From assembly GCF_009389585.1 (NCBI RefSeq), contig NZ_VIYG01000020.1, forward strand, positions 398 through 42,688: a stretch of 42,291 bases of DNA, given 5' to 3'. Every line of letters begins with the position of its first letter. The first letter of the stretch is position 1. Shown here piece after piece: positions 15,520 to 23,871 of the stretch. A program made the translations under genes and the position numbers. The notes under the pieces were generated by a model. That model saw only the letters and a program-made list of their open reading frames with translations. It made no database searches and was not told the DNA's origin. This DNA is from Oceanobacillus sp. CFH 90083. GTDB taxonomy: Bacteria; Bacillota; Bacilli; Bacillales; Amphibacillaceae.

Positions 15520-16880
15520 TGGAGTTTGTACCCCATCAATACCAGGAGTACGCAATACAAAAAATTATTGATACGCCAGCTGCAGGATTATTCCTGGACA
15601 TGGGATTAGGAAAGACGGTTATCACCTTAACGGCCTTGGAAGAGTTGAAGAATACGTACTTTGATGCAGGAAAAATATTAGTTATAGCACCGTTACGGGT
15701 AGCACAGGATACCTGGAGCCGGGAAACAGAAAAGTGGAATCACCTGCAGCACATTACTATTTCAAAAATTTTAGGTTCCCGGGCACAGAGGGAAAAAGCA
15801 TTAAAGGCAGAAGCAGATGTTTATGTTATCAATCGAGAAAACGTCCCCTGGCTGGTGAGTATGACCGGCAGTAAGTGGCCTTTCGATACGGTAGTGATTG
15901 ATGAGCTATCCAGTTTTAAGTCTAGCAAGTCCAAGAGATTCAGAGCATTGCGCCGGGTAAGACCTTTAATGCAACGTATTATAGGGCTGACTGGAACGCC
16001 AAGCCCAAATGGTCTGCATGATCTATGGGCACAGCTGTACTTGCTAGATCAAGGAGAACGATTAGGAAAAACCATCACCGGCTATCGAGATAGATATTTT
16101 GATCCAGGGAAAAGAGACGGCCACGTAGTCTACGAATGGAAACAGAAAAAAGAAGCCGAATCTCGTGTTTATGACAAAATTTCTGATATCTGTGTCAGTA
16201 TGAGTGCGAAAGACTGGCTGGATCTCCCGGAGCGAATTGAAAGAATAGTTCCAGTCAATTTATCAGCTTCTACTAGGAAGAAATACGAGAAGTTAGAAAA
16301 AGATTTACTGCTGCCTTTTGAGGATAGTGATGTGACGGCTGATACAGCTGCTGTCCTGTCTAATAAACTGTTGCAACTTGCAAATGGGGCGGTTTATGAC
16401 GAAAACAAAGATGTACAAGAGGTTCATGAGGCAAAACTAGACGCATTAGAAGACTTGATCGAAGCAGCGAACGGCAAAACGATTCTTTGTTTCTATACGT
16501 ATAAGCATGATCTATCACGGATTCTTGAACGGTTCCCAGAGGCAAAAAAGTTAGAAGGTCCTGAGGATATTGCGAAGTGGAACAAAGGAGAAATACCGCT
16601 GCTTTTAACGCATCCAGCTTCAGCTGGCCACGGTCTCAACTTGCAGGATGGAGGCCATAATGTTGTTTGGTTTGGGCTAACTTGGTCACTGGAATTATAC
16701 CAGCAAGCGAATGCCAGACTAGACCGCCAAGGTCAAAAAGAGCGAGTTGTTATTCATCATTTAGTTGCTGCTGACACGATTGATGAAATAGTGGCAGCGA
16801 GATTGGAAGATAAGACAGCCGGACAGGATGCACTGCTAGAAGCTGTTAAGGCACGGATTGAAAATGTAAAAGGTGGGTGA
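15519..16880 (+). CDS. SNF2-family DEAD-like helicase
   Basis: A 453-residue superfamily 2 ATPase. Visible motifs in order: I, LFLDMGLGKTVITL (about 27-40); Ia, LVIAPLRVAQDTW; II, VIDELSSFKS; III, GLTGTPSPNGLHDLWAQ; V, HPASAGHGLNLQ; VI, YQQANARLDRQGQ. It is compact, as phage versions are. It probably moves on duplex DNA to remodel forks or branch points for the VRR-NUC nuclease with which it overlaps. The last bases overlap the ribosome site of the late regulator gene. Confidence 0.92.
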   Translation: MEFVPHQYQEYAIQKIIDTPAAGLFLDMGLGKTVITLTALEELKNTYFDAGKILVIAPLRVAQDTWSRETEKWNHLQHITISKILGSRAQREKALKAEADVYVINRENVPWLVSMTGSKWPFDTVVIDELSSFKSSKSKRFRALRRVRPLMQRIIGLTGTPSPNGLHDLWAQLYLLDQGERLGKTITGYRDRYFDPGKRDGHVVYEWKQKKEAESRVYDKISDICVSMSAKDWLDLPERIERIVPVNLSASTRKKYEKLEKDLLLPFEDSDVTADTAAVLSNKLLQLANGAVYDENKDVQEVHEAKLDALEDLIEAANGKTILCFYTYKHDLSRILERFPEAKKLEGPEDIAKWNKGEIPLLLTHPASAGHGLNLQDGGHNVVWFGLTWSLELYQQANARLDRQGQKERVVIHHLVAADTIDEIVAARLEDKTAGQDALLEAVKARIENVKGG

Positions 16881-16884
16881 GCGT

Positions 16885-17292
16885 ATGTATGAATGGCTGA
16901 AAGACTATCAGAACTTATCCAATGAAATAGACTATCTGGAATATAGGCTACAACGTGAAAAGAGAGAATTGAGGCGATGGGTGCAGGGCGATCTATACGG
17001 ATTAAAACTCAAAGAGAAGTCAATAGCTTCAGGGTTAGAAGAAAAAATAGCAGAAATTGAGTACGAGCTTGCCTGTAAAATGAACGATCAGTATGATGCA
17101 GAAAATTTAATTCGAATGTTTGACGGTCTGGATAACAAGATACTTTTCAAGAAGTATGTAGAGGGCAAAAGCCTTGAAGTTGCTGCAGTAGAATTGAATT
17201 ATAGCGCCAGCCATATACGCAAAATACACGCTGATATCGTGAAGCGAATCAAGTTTATAGAAATGTATCATTTATGTTCACTCACAAAGTGA
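16885..17292 (+). CDS. ArpU/RinA-like late transcription regulator
   Basis: A 135-residue protein with a helical charged first half (about 1-85, containing IDYLEYRLQREKRELRRW and IASGLEEKIAEIEYEL) and a sigma-region-4-like helix-turn-helix (about 90-128: FKKYVEGKSLEVAAVELNYS followed by ASHIRKIHADIVKRI). Proteins with this architecture at the end of the early operon, just before the terminase genes, switch on late genes in Gram-positive phages (ArpU, RinA and DUF1492 types). A GTG at 16873 is in frame, but ATG 16885 suits the AGGTGGGTGAG site better. The target promoter was not identified. Confidence 0.8.
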   Translation: MYEWLKDYQNLSNEIDYLEYRLQREKRELRRWVQGDLYGLKLKEKSIASGLEEKIAEIEYELACKMNDQYDAENLIRMFDGLDNKILFKKYVEGKSLEVAAVELNYSASHIRKIHADIVKRIKFIEMYHLCSLTK

Positions 17293-17420
17293 CTGGTAAC
17301 TATTGATTATCTGTTTTATAGTGTTAGCATAGGTTTTTGACCTAAATACACATTTTATATCTATGCGTAAAATCAATTATTTAATGTGTAGTATTGACGT
17401 TTTGCGTCACCCATATCTTG
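17293..17420. other. Non-coding gap after the late regulator
   Basis: No convincing gene. It holds short inverted repeats: GCATAG 17327-17332 with CTATGC 17361-17366, TAGGT/ACCTA around 17330-17345, and TGACG-ttttg-CGTCA near 17393-17408. A late-promoter or regulator target in this stretch would fit its position, but no sigma-A promoter with good spacing is visible. Confidence 0.4.
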
Positions 17421-17455
17421 AGAGGTTGGATCAAATCCAGCCTCTATCCCTTTTT
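17421..17455 (+). terminator. Strong hairpin before the cargo gene
   Basis: An 11-bp stem, AGAGGTTGGAT (17421-17431) with ATCCAGCCTCT (17435-17445), has one G-U pair and a three-base loop, followed after ATCCC by TTTTT. It probably ends the early transcript and insulates the gene at 17506. Confidence 0.6.
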
Positions 17456-17464
17456 CTGTGGTTA

Positions 17465-17473
17465 TGGTAAAAT
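17465..17473 (+). promoter_or_regulatory. Extended -10 promoter of the cargo gene
   Basis: TGGTAAAAT at 17465-17473 is a TGn extended -10 with a five-of-six -10 box. There is no good -35 at 17 bp. It lies between the hairpin at 17421 and the start at 17506, so the gene can be expressed independently of the early operon. Confidence 0.5.
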
Positions 17474-17505
17474 TTACTTAAACTAGATATGGGGGAGATC
17501 TAAAA

Positions 17506-18279
17506 GTGAATAGTTGCAAGATTTGTGGTGAATCGATTGGAGTGGTTTGGCTGGAAGCAGGAAAACTCGGTGACGGTAATATTGTCTGCAATATTTGTTT
17601 AAATAAAGCAAAATTAGGTGTTAAACAAAGGTTTAAGCTTAAAGAACTATCAATAGACGATGTTAAAAAAGGAATAGCCGGCTCTGGGCAAAAGGGTATT
17701 GAGTTATTAGATTTCAAAGCTAATCAAAAATTAGGTACAGCAGTACATTTTGATGATACAAATGAAAAATTATTAATTCCAGCATCGCCTTTCGATCCGA
17801 CTGATTATAATACATTTATAAATTATAAAGACATTAAAAGCTTTGAGTTACTTGAAGATGGTGAAACAGTAACCAGCGGTGGTCTCGGAAGAGCAATAGC
17901 CGGAGGTGTGTTATTTGGTCAAACAGGTGCAGTTGTAGGGGCTGTTACTGGAGGAAAGAAGAGCAAAGGCATTTGCACAACTATGAAAATGAAATTAGAT
18001 TTAGTCAATCCAGATGACAAATACAACGCTAAAATTAGGTATATTACTTTTATTGCTAAGCCAACGAAAAAGAATTCTCAAGAATACTTACAAGCAGTTG
18101 AATATGCGCAACAAAGTATATCAAAACTGCAGTTAATATGTGATGAACATAAGCAAGAAGAACAACAAAATACCATAAATGAAACTGAGAAAATACTGGA
18201 ATATAAAAATCTTCTCGACCAAGGCATTATCACTGAGGAAGAGTTTGCGATAAAGAAAAAGGAATTATTAGGATTATAA
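17506..18279 (+). CDS. Zinc-finger and SHOCT-domain cargo protein
   Basis: A 257-residue protein not belonging to the usual phage modules. The N-terminus has a zinc finger (CKICGES near 4-7 and VCNICLNKAK near 28-31). The middle carries a PH-like/beta region, then a glycine-rich hydrophobic segment (about 126-148, GGLGRAIAGGVLFGQTGAVVGAVTGG) resembling glycine-zipper membrane segments. The end is a SHOCT module (about 235-257, YKNLLDQGIITEEEFAIKKKELL). Proteins of this make-up are common in Firmicutes chromosomes and prophages and have no proven function. GGGGGAGAT precedes GTG 17506. It has its own promoter and hairpins on both sides, the layout of a moron expressed in the lysogen. Confidence 0.72.
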   Translation: MNSCKICGESIGVVWLEAGKLGDGNIVCNICLNKAKLGVKQRFKLKELSIDDVKKGIAGSGQKGIELLDFKANQKLGTAVHFDDTNEKLLIPASPFDPTDYNTFINYKDIKSFELLEDGETVTSGGLGRAIAGGVLFGQTGAVVGAVTGGKKSKGICTTMKMKLDLVNPDDKYNAKIRYITFIAKPTKKNSQEYLQAVEYAQQSISKLQLICDEHKQEEQQNTINETEKILEYKNLLDQGIITEEEFAIKKKELLGL

Positions 18280-18289
18280 TAAACCAATC

Positions 18290-18316
18290 AAGGCATCCAC
18301 GACGGATGTCTTTTTT
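18290..18316 (+). terminator. Rho-independent terminator after the cargo gene
   Basis: AAGGCATCC (18290-18298) pairs with GGATGTCTT (18304-18312) with one G-U pair and a five-base loop, followed by a T6 run overlapping the stem end. It is a classical intrinsic terminator separating the cargo gene from the terminase operon. Confidence 0.82.
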
Positions 18317-18340
18317 ATTTGGAGGCGGTGACGATGTAAG

Positions 18341-18976
18341 ATGCAAAACAAACCCCATGCAAACAATTTTTGTGGAGCTAAGACCAGATCCGGTAAATCA
18401 TGCAAAAACAAGGCTATGCCTAATGGCCGTTGTCGTATGCATGGTGGTAAGTCTACTGGAGCTCCACCCAAGAAAATGAAAAAGAATAAAAACGCTAATA
18501 AACATGGCTTATTTGCTAAATACTTGCCTGAAGAAACGCTTCAGATTATGAATGAAGCTACTACATTGGATTCCAAAGAAATACTCTGGATGAATATACA
18601 GATGCTTAATGCATCAATCATTCGGGCGCAGATGATTATGGATGTTAAGAATCAGAAGGACACAACAAAAACCCTGAGCCGTGTTAGGAAAGGTGAGAGC
18701 ACGAATGAGAAGGAATGGGAAGTACAGCATGCCTGGGATAAGCATTCTACCTTTATGGTTTCTCTCAGTCGATCGATGGCTGAACTCCGTAACATGATCA
18801 AACAGTATGCTGATATGACTGACGAGGATGATATAAGGTTGCTGGAGATTGATAAGATTAAGGCAACCATAGCTAAGACAAAAGCTGAGACAGAGAAAAT
18901 CAATAAAGATGATAAAGCTGGTGCTCCGCCAGTTATTAATATCATTGAACCGTCTTGGAGTAAAGATTATGAGTGA
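18341..18976 (+). CDS. terS: Terminase small subunit
   Basis: A 211-residue DNA-recognition subunit of the packaging motor. The N-terminus carries the motif seen in many Firmicutes phage small terminases: CGAKTRSGKSCKNKA, then GRCRMHGGKSTG and the basic linker to KHGLFAKYLPEE. The central part is helical, and the C-terminus (about 165-211) has a coiled coil likely used for ring formation and contact with the large subunit. A GGAGGCGGTGA site precedes ATG 18341. It overlaps the large subunit gene by eight bases. Confidence 0.85.
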   Translation: MQNKPHANNFCGAKTRSGKSCKNKAMPNGRCRMHGGKSTGAPPKKMKKNKNANKHGLFAKYLPEETLQIMNEATTLDSKEILWMNIQMLNASIIRAQMIMDVKNQKDTTKTLSRVRKGESTNEKEWEVQHAWDKHSTFMVSLSRSMAELRNMIKQYADMTDEDDIRLLEIDKIKATIAKTKAETEKINKDDKAGAPPVINIIEPSWSKDYE

Positions 18977-20324
18977 AGTCACAAATTTTGACATTGAAAA
19001 GGAAGTAAATCCTCACTTTGGTTCTGTATGGTATTCTGATAAGCCGTATAACATTTTAAAAGGTGGACGTAACTCTTTTAAATCATCAGTTATTGCATTG
19101 AAATTAGTTCATTTGTTAATCCCCTATATCTTAAAAGGAAAAAAAGCAAATATTGTTATACTCCGTAGAACAGGAACAACAATTCGTGATTCAGTGTTCA
19201 ACAAATTACAGTGGGCATTTAGCAAGTTTGGTTTTTCTCGTTATCTTAAAATGACAGTTGCACCGTTTAAGATAACAGAAAATTATACAGGGTCAACGGT
19301 TTATTTTTATGGATTGGATCAATTCCAGAAGCTTAAATCAAACGATATTGATGACATTATTGCGGTTTGGTATGAAGAGGCAGCAGAATTTGAAAGTCAA
19401 GAAGATTTTGACCAGACTAACGTAACATTTATGAGACAAAAACATGAACTAGCTCCGTTTGTTCAATTCTTTTGGAGCTATAACCCACCTAGAAATCCAT
19501 ATAGTTGGATTAATGAATGGGCTGACCAGATGAGAGGTGAAGAAGATTACTTGGTACATGAATCTAGTTATCTGGATGACAGACTAGGTTTTGTTACGCC
19601 TCAAATGCTTAAAGACATCGAGCGAATTAAGAGAAATGATTATGACTACTATCGATATTTATATCTTGGTGAACCTGTAGGACTTGGGACAAACGTATAC
19701 AATATGAATCTATTTAAGCCTTTGAGTAAGTTGCCAAGTGATGATAGGGTTATAGCACTTTTTTACTCTGCGGACACCGGACACAGCGTTTCTGCAACGT
19801 CTGTTGGATGCTATGGACTGACCGCTAAGCGTAAAGTCATCCGGCTCAATGGTTATTACTACAGCCCAGCTGGTCAGGTTAATAAAAAGGCTCCTAGTGA
19901 GTTGTCGAAGGATATATATGAGTTTATTAAGGCAACAGCTTCACAGTTTAAAGGTGCCAGAATCCGCAAACGTACCATTGATAGTGCAGAGGGCGCTTTG
20001 AGAAACCAATACTATAAAGACCATGGACAGCACTGGATGCCAGTCAATAAGCTTAAAAAAGTAAATATGGTAGATTACGTACACGACCTGTTAGCTCAAG
20101 GTCGTTTTTATTATCTTGAAAATCCTATACCTACAAGACTTGAACACTGTGATAGCAATGATATTTTCATCGAGGAGCATAAAAAGTACAGATGGGAAGA
20201 AAAAAAGAAAAAGAAACCGCTAGATAGTGATAATCCTCAAGTTGTCAAAGAGGATGACCATACATGTGATGAATTTCAATACTTCTGCGTGGATAATGCC
20301 AGAGACTTAAAACTCAAGCTTTAG
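18969..20324 (+). CDS. terL: Terminase large subunit (PBSX type)
   Basis: A 451-residue packaging ATPase/nuclease. The ATPase shows Walker A GGRNSFKSS at residues 32-40 and Walker B IIAVWYEEAAEF. The nuclease half begins with FYSADTGHSVSATS, has TIDSAEGALRNQY in the middle, and a final acidic site near the end (DEFQYFCVDN). The open frame extends 20 codons upstream, but ATG 18969 with TTGGAG is the natural start and gives the usual eight-base overlap with terS. Whether packaging is cos or pac type cannot be told from the protein by eye. Confidence 0.93.
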   Translation: MSEVTNFDIEKEVNPHFGSVWYSDKPYNILKGGRNSFKSSVIALKLVHLLIPYILKGKKANIVILRRTGTTIRDSVFNKLQWAFSKFGFSRYLKMTVAPFKITENYTGSTVYFYGLDQFQKLKSNDIDDIIAVWYEEAAEFESQEDFDQTNVTFMRQKHELAPFVQFFWSYNPPRNPYSWINEWADQMRGEEDYLVHESSYLDDRLGFVTPQMLKDIERIKRNDYDYYRYLYLGEPVGLGTNVYNMNLFKPLSKLPSDDRVIALFYSADTGHSVSATSVGCYGLTAKRKVIRLNGYYYSPAGQVNKKAPSELSKDIYEFIKATASQFKGARIRKRTIDSAEGALRNQYYKDHGQHWMPVNKLKKVNMVDYVHDLLAQGRFYYLENPIPTRLEHCDSNDIFIEEHKKYRWEEKKKKKPLDSDNPQVVKEDDHTCDEFQYFCVDNARDLKLKL

Positions 20325-20335
20325 GAGGTGATGGC

Positions 20336-21877
20336 TTGAACATTATTGATATGGTTAAAAGTTGGTTTAAGAGAGGAGGTTATGCATTGACTGGACAGAC
20401 TTTACAAACGATTAATGACCATGAAAAGATTAATATTGATCCGGCAGAACTGGCTAGGATTGAACGTAATTTTAACGAATACAAAGGCAGTTATCCGAAG
20501 GTTGAATACTTCAATTCCTACGGAGAAAAAAGAAAACGCGATTACATGACGTTGAATATGGTCAAATTGACATCTGAATTATTATCCGGGCTTGTGTTTA
20601 ACGAGCAGTGCGACGTAACAGTGTCCGATGAGTCAGACGAAAACAAGACAAATACCTATAAGTCGGCAGATGACTTTATTGGCAGAACCTTTGAGCATAA
20701 TGATTTCAAGAAAAACTTTATGCGTTATCTTGACCCGATGTTTGCAGCTGGCGGGTTAACTGTAAGACCGTATGCAAATGCTGAAACCGGAGAAATTGAA
20801 TACTCCTGGGCTTTGGCTAATGCTTTTTATCCACTACGAACAAGCACCAACGGTATATCAGAAGGTGTGATGAAGTCTGTCACTACTAAAATTATTGGCG
20901 GTGAGGAGATATATTACACGCTGCTTGAGTTTCACGAATGGGAGAAGGATATTTATATCATCACCAATGAGCTGTATAAATCTGAGAATAGAGGTGAGAT
21001 TGGTAAACGAATTCCTTTAGCTGATTTGTATCCTGATTTGCAGGAAGAAACTAAGATTGTAGGCTTAACACGCCCTCTCTTTAATTATGTAAAACCAGCC
21101 GGATTTAACAATATCAATCCGCACAGTCCGCTTGGTCTTGGTTTAACCGACAATTGCAAGCCTACCCTTAAACAGATTAACGATACATGGGATCAATTTA
21201 ATTGGGAGGTGCAGATGGGGCAGCGCACTGTCTTTGTCAGTGATTATATGCTAAACACAATGGAGACGGAGGATGGCAGGCCACCTATTCAAGTATTCGA
21301 TCCTGACACCAACGTATATAAGTCCATGCAGATGGCTAATGATACTGATTTGATTAAAGATGTCACTATTGACATTCGGACTGAACAATACACGGAAGCT
21401 ATTAATCAGTCACTTAAAACGTTAGAGATGCAGCTGCAACTGTCTGTTGGCACATTTTCGTTTGACGGTCGATCCGTTAAGACTGCAACTGAGATTGTCA
21501 GCGAGAACAGCTTGACTTACCGTACCAGGAACAACCACGTCAACGAGGTTGAGAAGTTTATCAAAGGTTTGATTGTCTCTACGCTTGAACTTGCTAAGGC
21601 GTTTAATCTTTTTGATGGAGAAATACCTACATTCGACAACATAGGAGTTGATTTTGATGATGGAGTATTTCAAGACAAAGGGCAGCAGCTACGGCATTAT
21701 GGTCAAGCAAAAACTTTTGGGATTATTCCCACCGTAGAGGTAATCAAGCGAGTATTTGATGTTCCGCAAAAAACAGCTGAAGATTGGCTGAAACAGATCC
21801 AGGAAGAACAGTTGATGTTAGAGCCATCTGAGTTACAGACCAGAGCAGCTAAAACGATGTTTGGTGATGAGGAGTGA
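20336..21877 (+). CDS. Portal protein (SPP1 gp6-like)
   Basis: A 513-residue portal of the SPP1 gp6/A118 type, forming the ring through which DNA enters and leaves the head. Typical features are the N-terminal IDMVKSWFKRG, the segment LNMVKLTSELLSGLVFNE, the clip/stem part near 270-330, a long helix with NQSLKTLEMQLQLSVGTFSFDG and a C-terminal acidic tail. TTG 20336 is the start, behind TTAGGAGGTGAT. It follows terL by 11 bases. Confidence 0.9.
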   Translation: MNIIDMVKSWFKRGGYALTGQTLQTINDHEKINIDPAELARIERNFNEYKGSYPKVEYFNSYGEKRKRDYMTLNMVKLTSELLSGLVFNEQCDVTVSDESDENKTNTYKSADDFIGRTFEHNDFKKNFMRYLDPMFAAGGLTVRPYANAETGEIEYSWALANAFYPLRTSTNGISEGVMKSVTTKIIGGEEIYYTLLEFHEWEKDIYIITNELYKSENRGEIGKRIPLADLYPDLQEETKIVGLTRPLFNYVKPAGFNNINPHSPLGLGLTDNCKPTLKQINDTWDQFNWEVQMGQRTVFVSDYMLNTMETEDGRPPIQVFDPDTNVYKSMQMANDTDLIKDVTIDIRTEQYTEAINQSLKTLEMQLQLSVGTFSFDGRSVKTATEIVSENSLTYRTRNNHVNEVEKFIKGLIVSTLELAKAFNLFDGEIPTFDNIGVDFDDGVFQDKGQQLRHYGQAKTFGIIPTVEVIKRVFDVPQKTAEDWLKQIQEEQLMLEPSELQTRAAKTMFGDEE

Positions 21878-21881
21878 TTGT

Positions 21882-22046
21882 GTGAAGGTGTATATCCTAT
21901 ATGAACATGATTTACTGGTTTCTGCCTGGACTCCAACCGTTCATAGTATTTTTCTAAAGGAACTAGCTGCCAAAAAGGAAATGGAAAGATTAAATACAAA
22001 AGGCGAGTACAGATATTCAGTTACAGAGAAATCGGTGATTAAATGA
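21882..22046 (+). CDS. Hypothetical small protein between portal and minor capsid
   Basis: A 54-residue protein from GTG 21882 behind GAGGAGTGA; the frame ends in an ATGA overlap with the next gene. It has a beta-type start (MKVYILYEHDLLVSAWT) and a charged helix (LKELAAKKEMERLNTK). It looks like a small phage protein with an IFxxEKxA-type helix, but I cannot assign a family. The tight packing on both sides supports it as real. Confidence 0.65.
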   Translation: MKVYILYEHDLLVSAWTPTVHSIFLKELAAKKEMERLNTKGEYRYSVTEKSVIK

Positions 22047-23221
22047 ATTATAAAAAGCCTAAAGTTACTCCACACCAACTCGATTTATGGAGTTCTAACA
22101 TGTCCAGTCTTTATAACAGCTTAGAAGGTGAAATAATACGTATCATCATCAAACGCCTTAAAAATGGATCAGATGACATCACCATGTGGCAGGCGCAAAA
22201 GCTTCAAGAATTGCGTTTATTCAACAATGAGGTCACTAAACAGCTATCGAAGGTCACAGGAGTCGCAGAAACTCAAATACGCAACATGTTTGAAACTGCT
22301 GGCAAGGATATCGTTCAAGATATTGACAGAGCAATGCCATATGAAACCAAACCAATGCCGAACAACCTTGACAACACCATGAGAGCTTATCACAACCAAT
22401 CCTGGAGTGAGATTGATAATTACGTTAATCAGACACTTATCACCACTCATTATGGCGTAGGACAAGCGCAGAGAACATATACACAAGTGTTAAATCAAAC
22501 AAGCGCAGCGTTTAATACAGGATTATATACCTTTGACCAATCGCTTGAACGTGCTGTTACTGAATTGGCTCAGAGAGGTATCGGTTCTGGCATGATTGAC
22601 CGCGGTGGTCATAGATGGTCATTAGAGGGCTATACACGAACCGTTTTAAAGTCTACTCTTTCTAATACCTATGACGAAGTGCGCAAAGAGCGTATGGCTG
22701 ATTATGACGTTCATACGGTTGTTGTCACAAGCCATGCAGGAGCTAGGGAAGCGTGCTCTATCATACAGGGAAATGTCGTAGATTTGCGTCCTGTCAATGA
22801 GATACCAGCTGATAGTGAATATCTATCAATCTATGATCCATACTGGGAAGCTTACTTTGGTTCTCCTGGTGGTCATCGTGGAGTTAACTGCCGGCATATT
22901 CATATTCCGTTTATTCCAGGCGTAAATACCAATAATCAGCCTAAATTTGATAATGAGCTGAATGAAAAAGTTGCTAAAGCTAGGGATACACAGCGTCGTA
23001 TCGAAAGGGAGATTGTCAAATATAAGAAAAATCTCATGGTAGCCGAGGAACTTGGCAGCGATAAAGCTACTCACTGGAAACAGATGGTTAGCAAGCGTCA
23101 GAAAGCTATGCGTGACCATTTGTCAAAAAACGGTGAGTATTTAAGCCGGAATTATCGAAGGGAAAAAGTCTATACGCCTTTAGATACATTGGTTAAGGAT
23201 TTTGATTATAAAGCAGGATAG
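22043..23221 (+). CDS. Minor capsid protein (Phage_min_cap2/MuF-like)
   Basis: A 392-residue minor head protein of the A118 type. The first half is helical; the second half has the conserved MuF-like segment: RTVLKSTLSNTYDEVRKERM, VVVTSHAGAREACSIIQGNVV, then YWEAYFGSPGGHRGVNCRHIHIPFIPG with conserved Cys and His. The C-terminus is basic and coiled (QRRIEREIVKYKKN). It sits between portal and scaffold genes, where this protein attaches to the portal and takes part in head assembly or DNA release. It overlaps the upstream stop by four bases. No toxin domain is fused to it. Confidence 0.9.
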   Translation: MNYKKPKVTPHQLDLWSSNMSSLYNSLEGEIIRIIIKRLKNGSDDITMWQAQKLQELRLFNNEVTKQLSKVTGVAETQIRNMFETAGKDIVQDIDRAMPYETKPMPNNLDNTMRAYHNQSWSEIDNYVNQTLITTHYGVGQAQRTYTQVLNQTSAAFNTGLYTFDQSLERAVTELAQRGIGSGMIDRGGHRWSLEGYTRTVLKSTLSNTYDEVRKERMADYDVHTVVVTSHAGAREACSIIQGNVVDLRPVNEIPADSEYLSIYDPYWEAYFGSPGGHRGVNCRHIHIPFIPGVNTNNQPKFDNELNEKVAKARDTQRRIEREIVKYKKNLMVAEELGSDKATHWKQMVSKRQKAMRDHLSKNGEYLSRNYRREKVYTPLDTLVKDFDYKAG

Positions 23222-23234
23222 GGGCTGATATTTG

Positions 23235-23450
23235 ATGTTGCCAGATAAAGATACACTTATGAACTACGGTGAGAGTATCCAGCAAAAATTAGCAAGCACT
23301 GATAAATTGGATAAAACCACTAAGGATAAACTTAAAAAGAAGCTAAACATTAAGTCTCCATCTAAAGACGGACCAATGTTACTCGGTATGACAGGCATAT
23401 ATGATTCATTGTTGAAAGGGTTTGAAAACAACGATCAAGAAAGGAAGTGA
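23235..23450 (+). CDS. Hypothetical small protein in head operon
   Basis: A 71-residue, lysine-rich, helical protein from ATG 23235 (a TTG three bases earlier is an alternative). I do not recognise it. It has a short linker ending KSPSKDGPMLLGMTGIYDSL. It lies between the minor capsid and scaffold genes; similar-sized unassigned genes are common there. The ribosome site (GGGG) is only moderate. Confidence 0.6.
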   Translation: MLPDKDTLMNYGESIQQKLASTDKLDKTTKDKLKKKLNIKSPSKDGPMLLGMTGIYDSLLKGFENNDQERK

Positions 23451-23506
23451 TCCATTATCTCCTAGCTACAGGTAGTAGCCTTTGTAAATGATGGAAGGGT
23501 GATGAG

Positions 23507-23746
23507 TTGAAACCAATTAAATTCACTGAAAAGAAAGCGGAAAAAGAGGGGAAAGTCACTCCTCATTACATTGCTCATGAATTACTGGATGCGATTGAGC
23601 AAGGTGATGTTAAACAGATTGTATGTATTACACGTAATTCGAATGATGAAATTATTATTTCCTACAGCGATATGTTACAGACGGCAAGTGTGGGTTTATT
23701 GGAGTGCGGAAAGCAATTAATAATGAACGACATGTTCGATTTATAA
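23507..23746 (+). CDS. Hypothetical phage protein in head operon
   Basis: A 79-residue protein from TTG 23507 behind AAGGGTGATGAG. It has a helix with HYIAHELLDAIEQG, paired strands QIVCITRNSNDEIIISYSDM and a last helix. The pattern resembles small conserved phage proteins annotated only as hypothetical. The neighbours are capsid genes on the same strand. No function is suggested by motifs. Confidence 0.6.
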   Translation: MKPIKFTEKKAEKEGKVTPHYIAHELLDAIEQGDVKQIVCITRNSNDEIIISYSDMLQTASVGLLECGKQLIMNDMFDL

Positions 23747-23828
23747 ACTTGTCTTTAGCCAATAGACGTTAAACAAGGCTTTTAATTATGTCTTTTTTCG
23801 TAGCTACTGCGTTAAATAGCTATCCTGT

Positions 23829-23843
23829 CGTGGTCACACCACG
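23829..23843 (+). other. Small perfect hairpin in scaffold gene leader
   Basis: CGTGGT (23829-23834), loop CAC and ACCACG (23838-23843) lie about 28 bases upstream of the scaffold start. There is no U-run, so it is not a terminator. In mRNA it could be a processing or stability element for the highly expressed scaffold-capsid genes. The 23747-23871 gap contains no gene that I can support. Confidence 0.4.
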
Positions 23844-23871
23844 TAAAAATAAATGTAGGGAGAGATTATAG

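Noticed and set aside
17400..17460. tRNA or tRNA-like T-arm near GAGGTTGGAT...ATCCAGCCTC
   Set aside because: Only one hairpin with a three-base loop is present; no acceptor, D or anticodon arm can be folded around it. A terminator explains it better.
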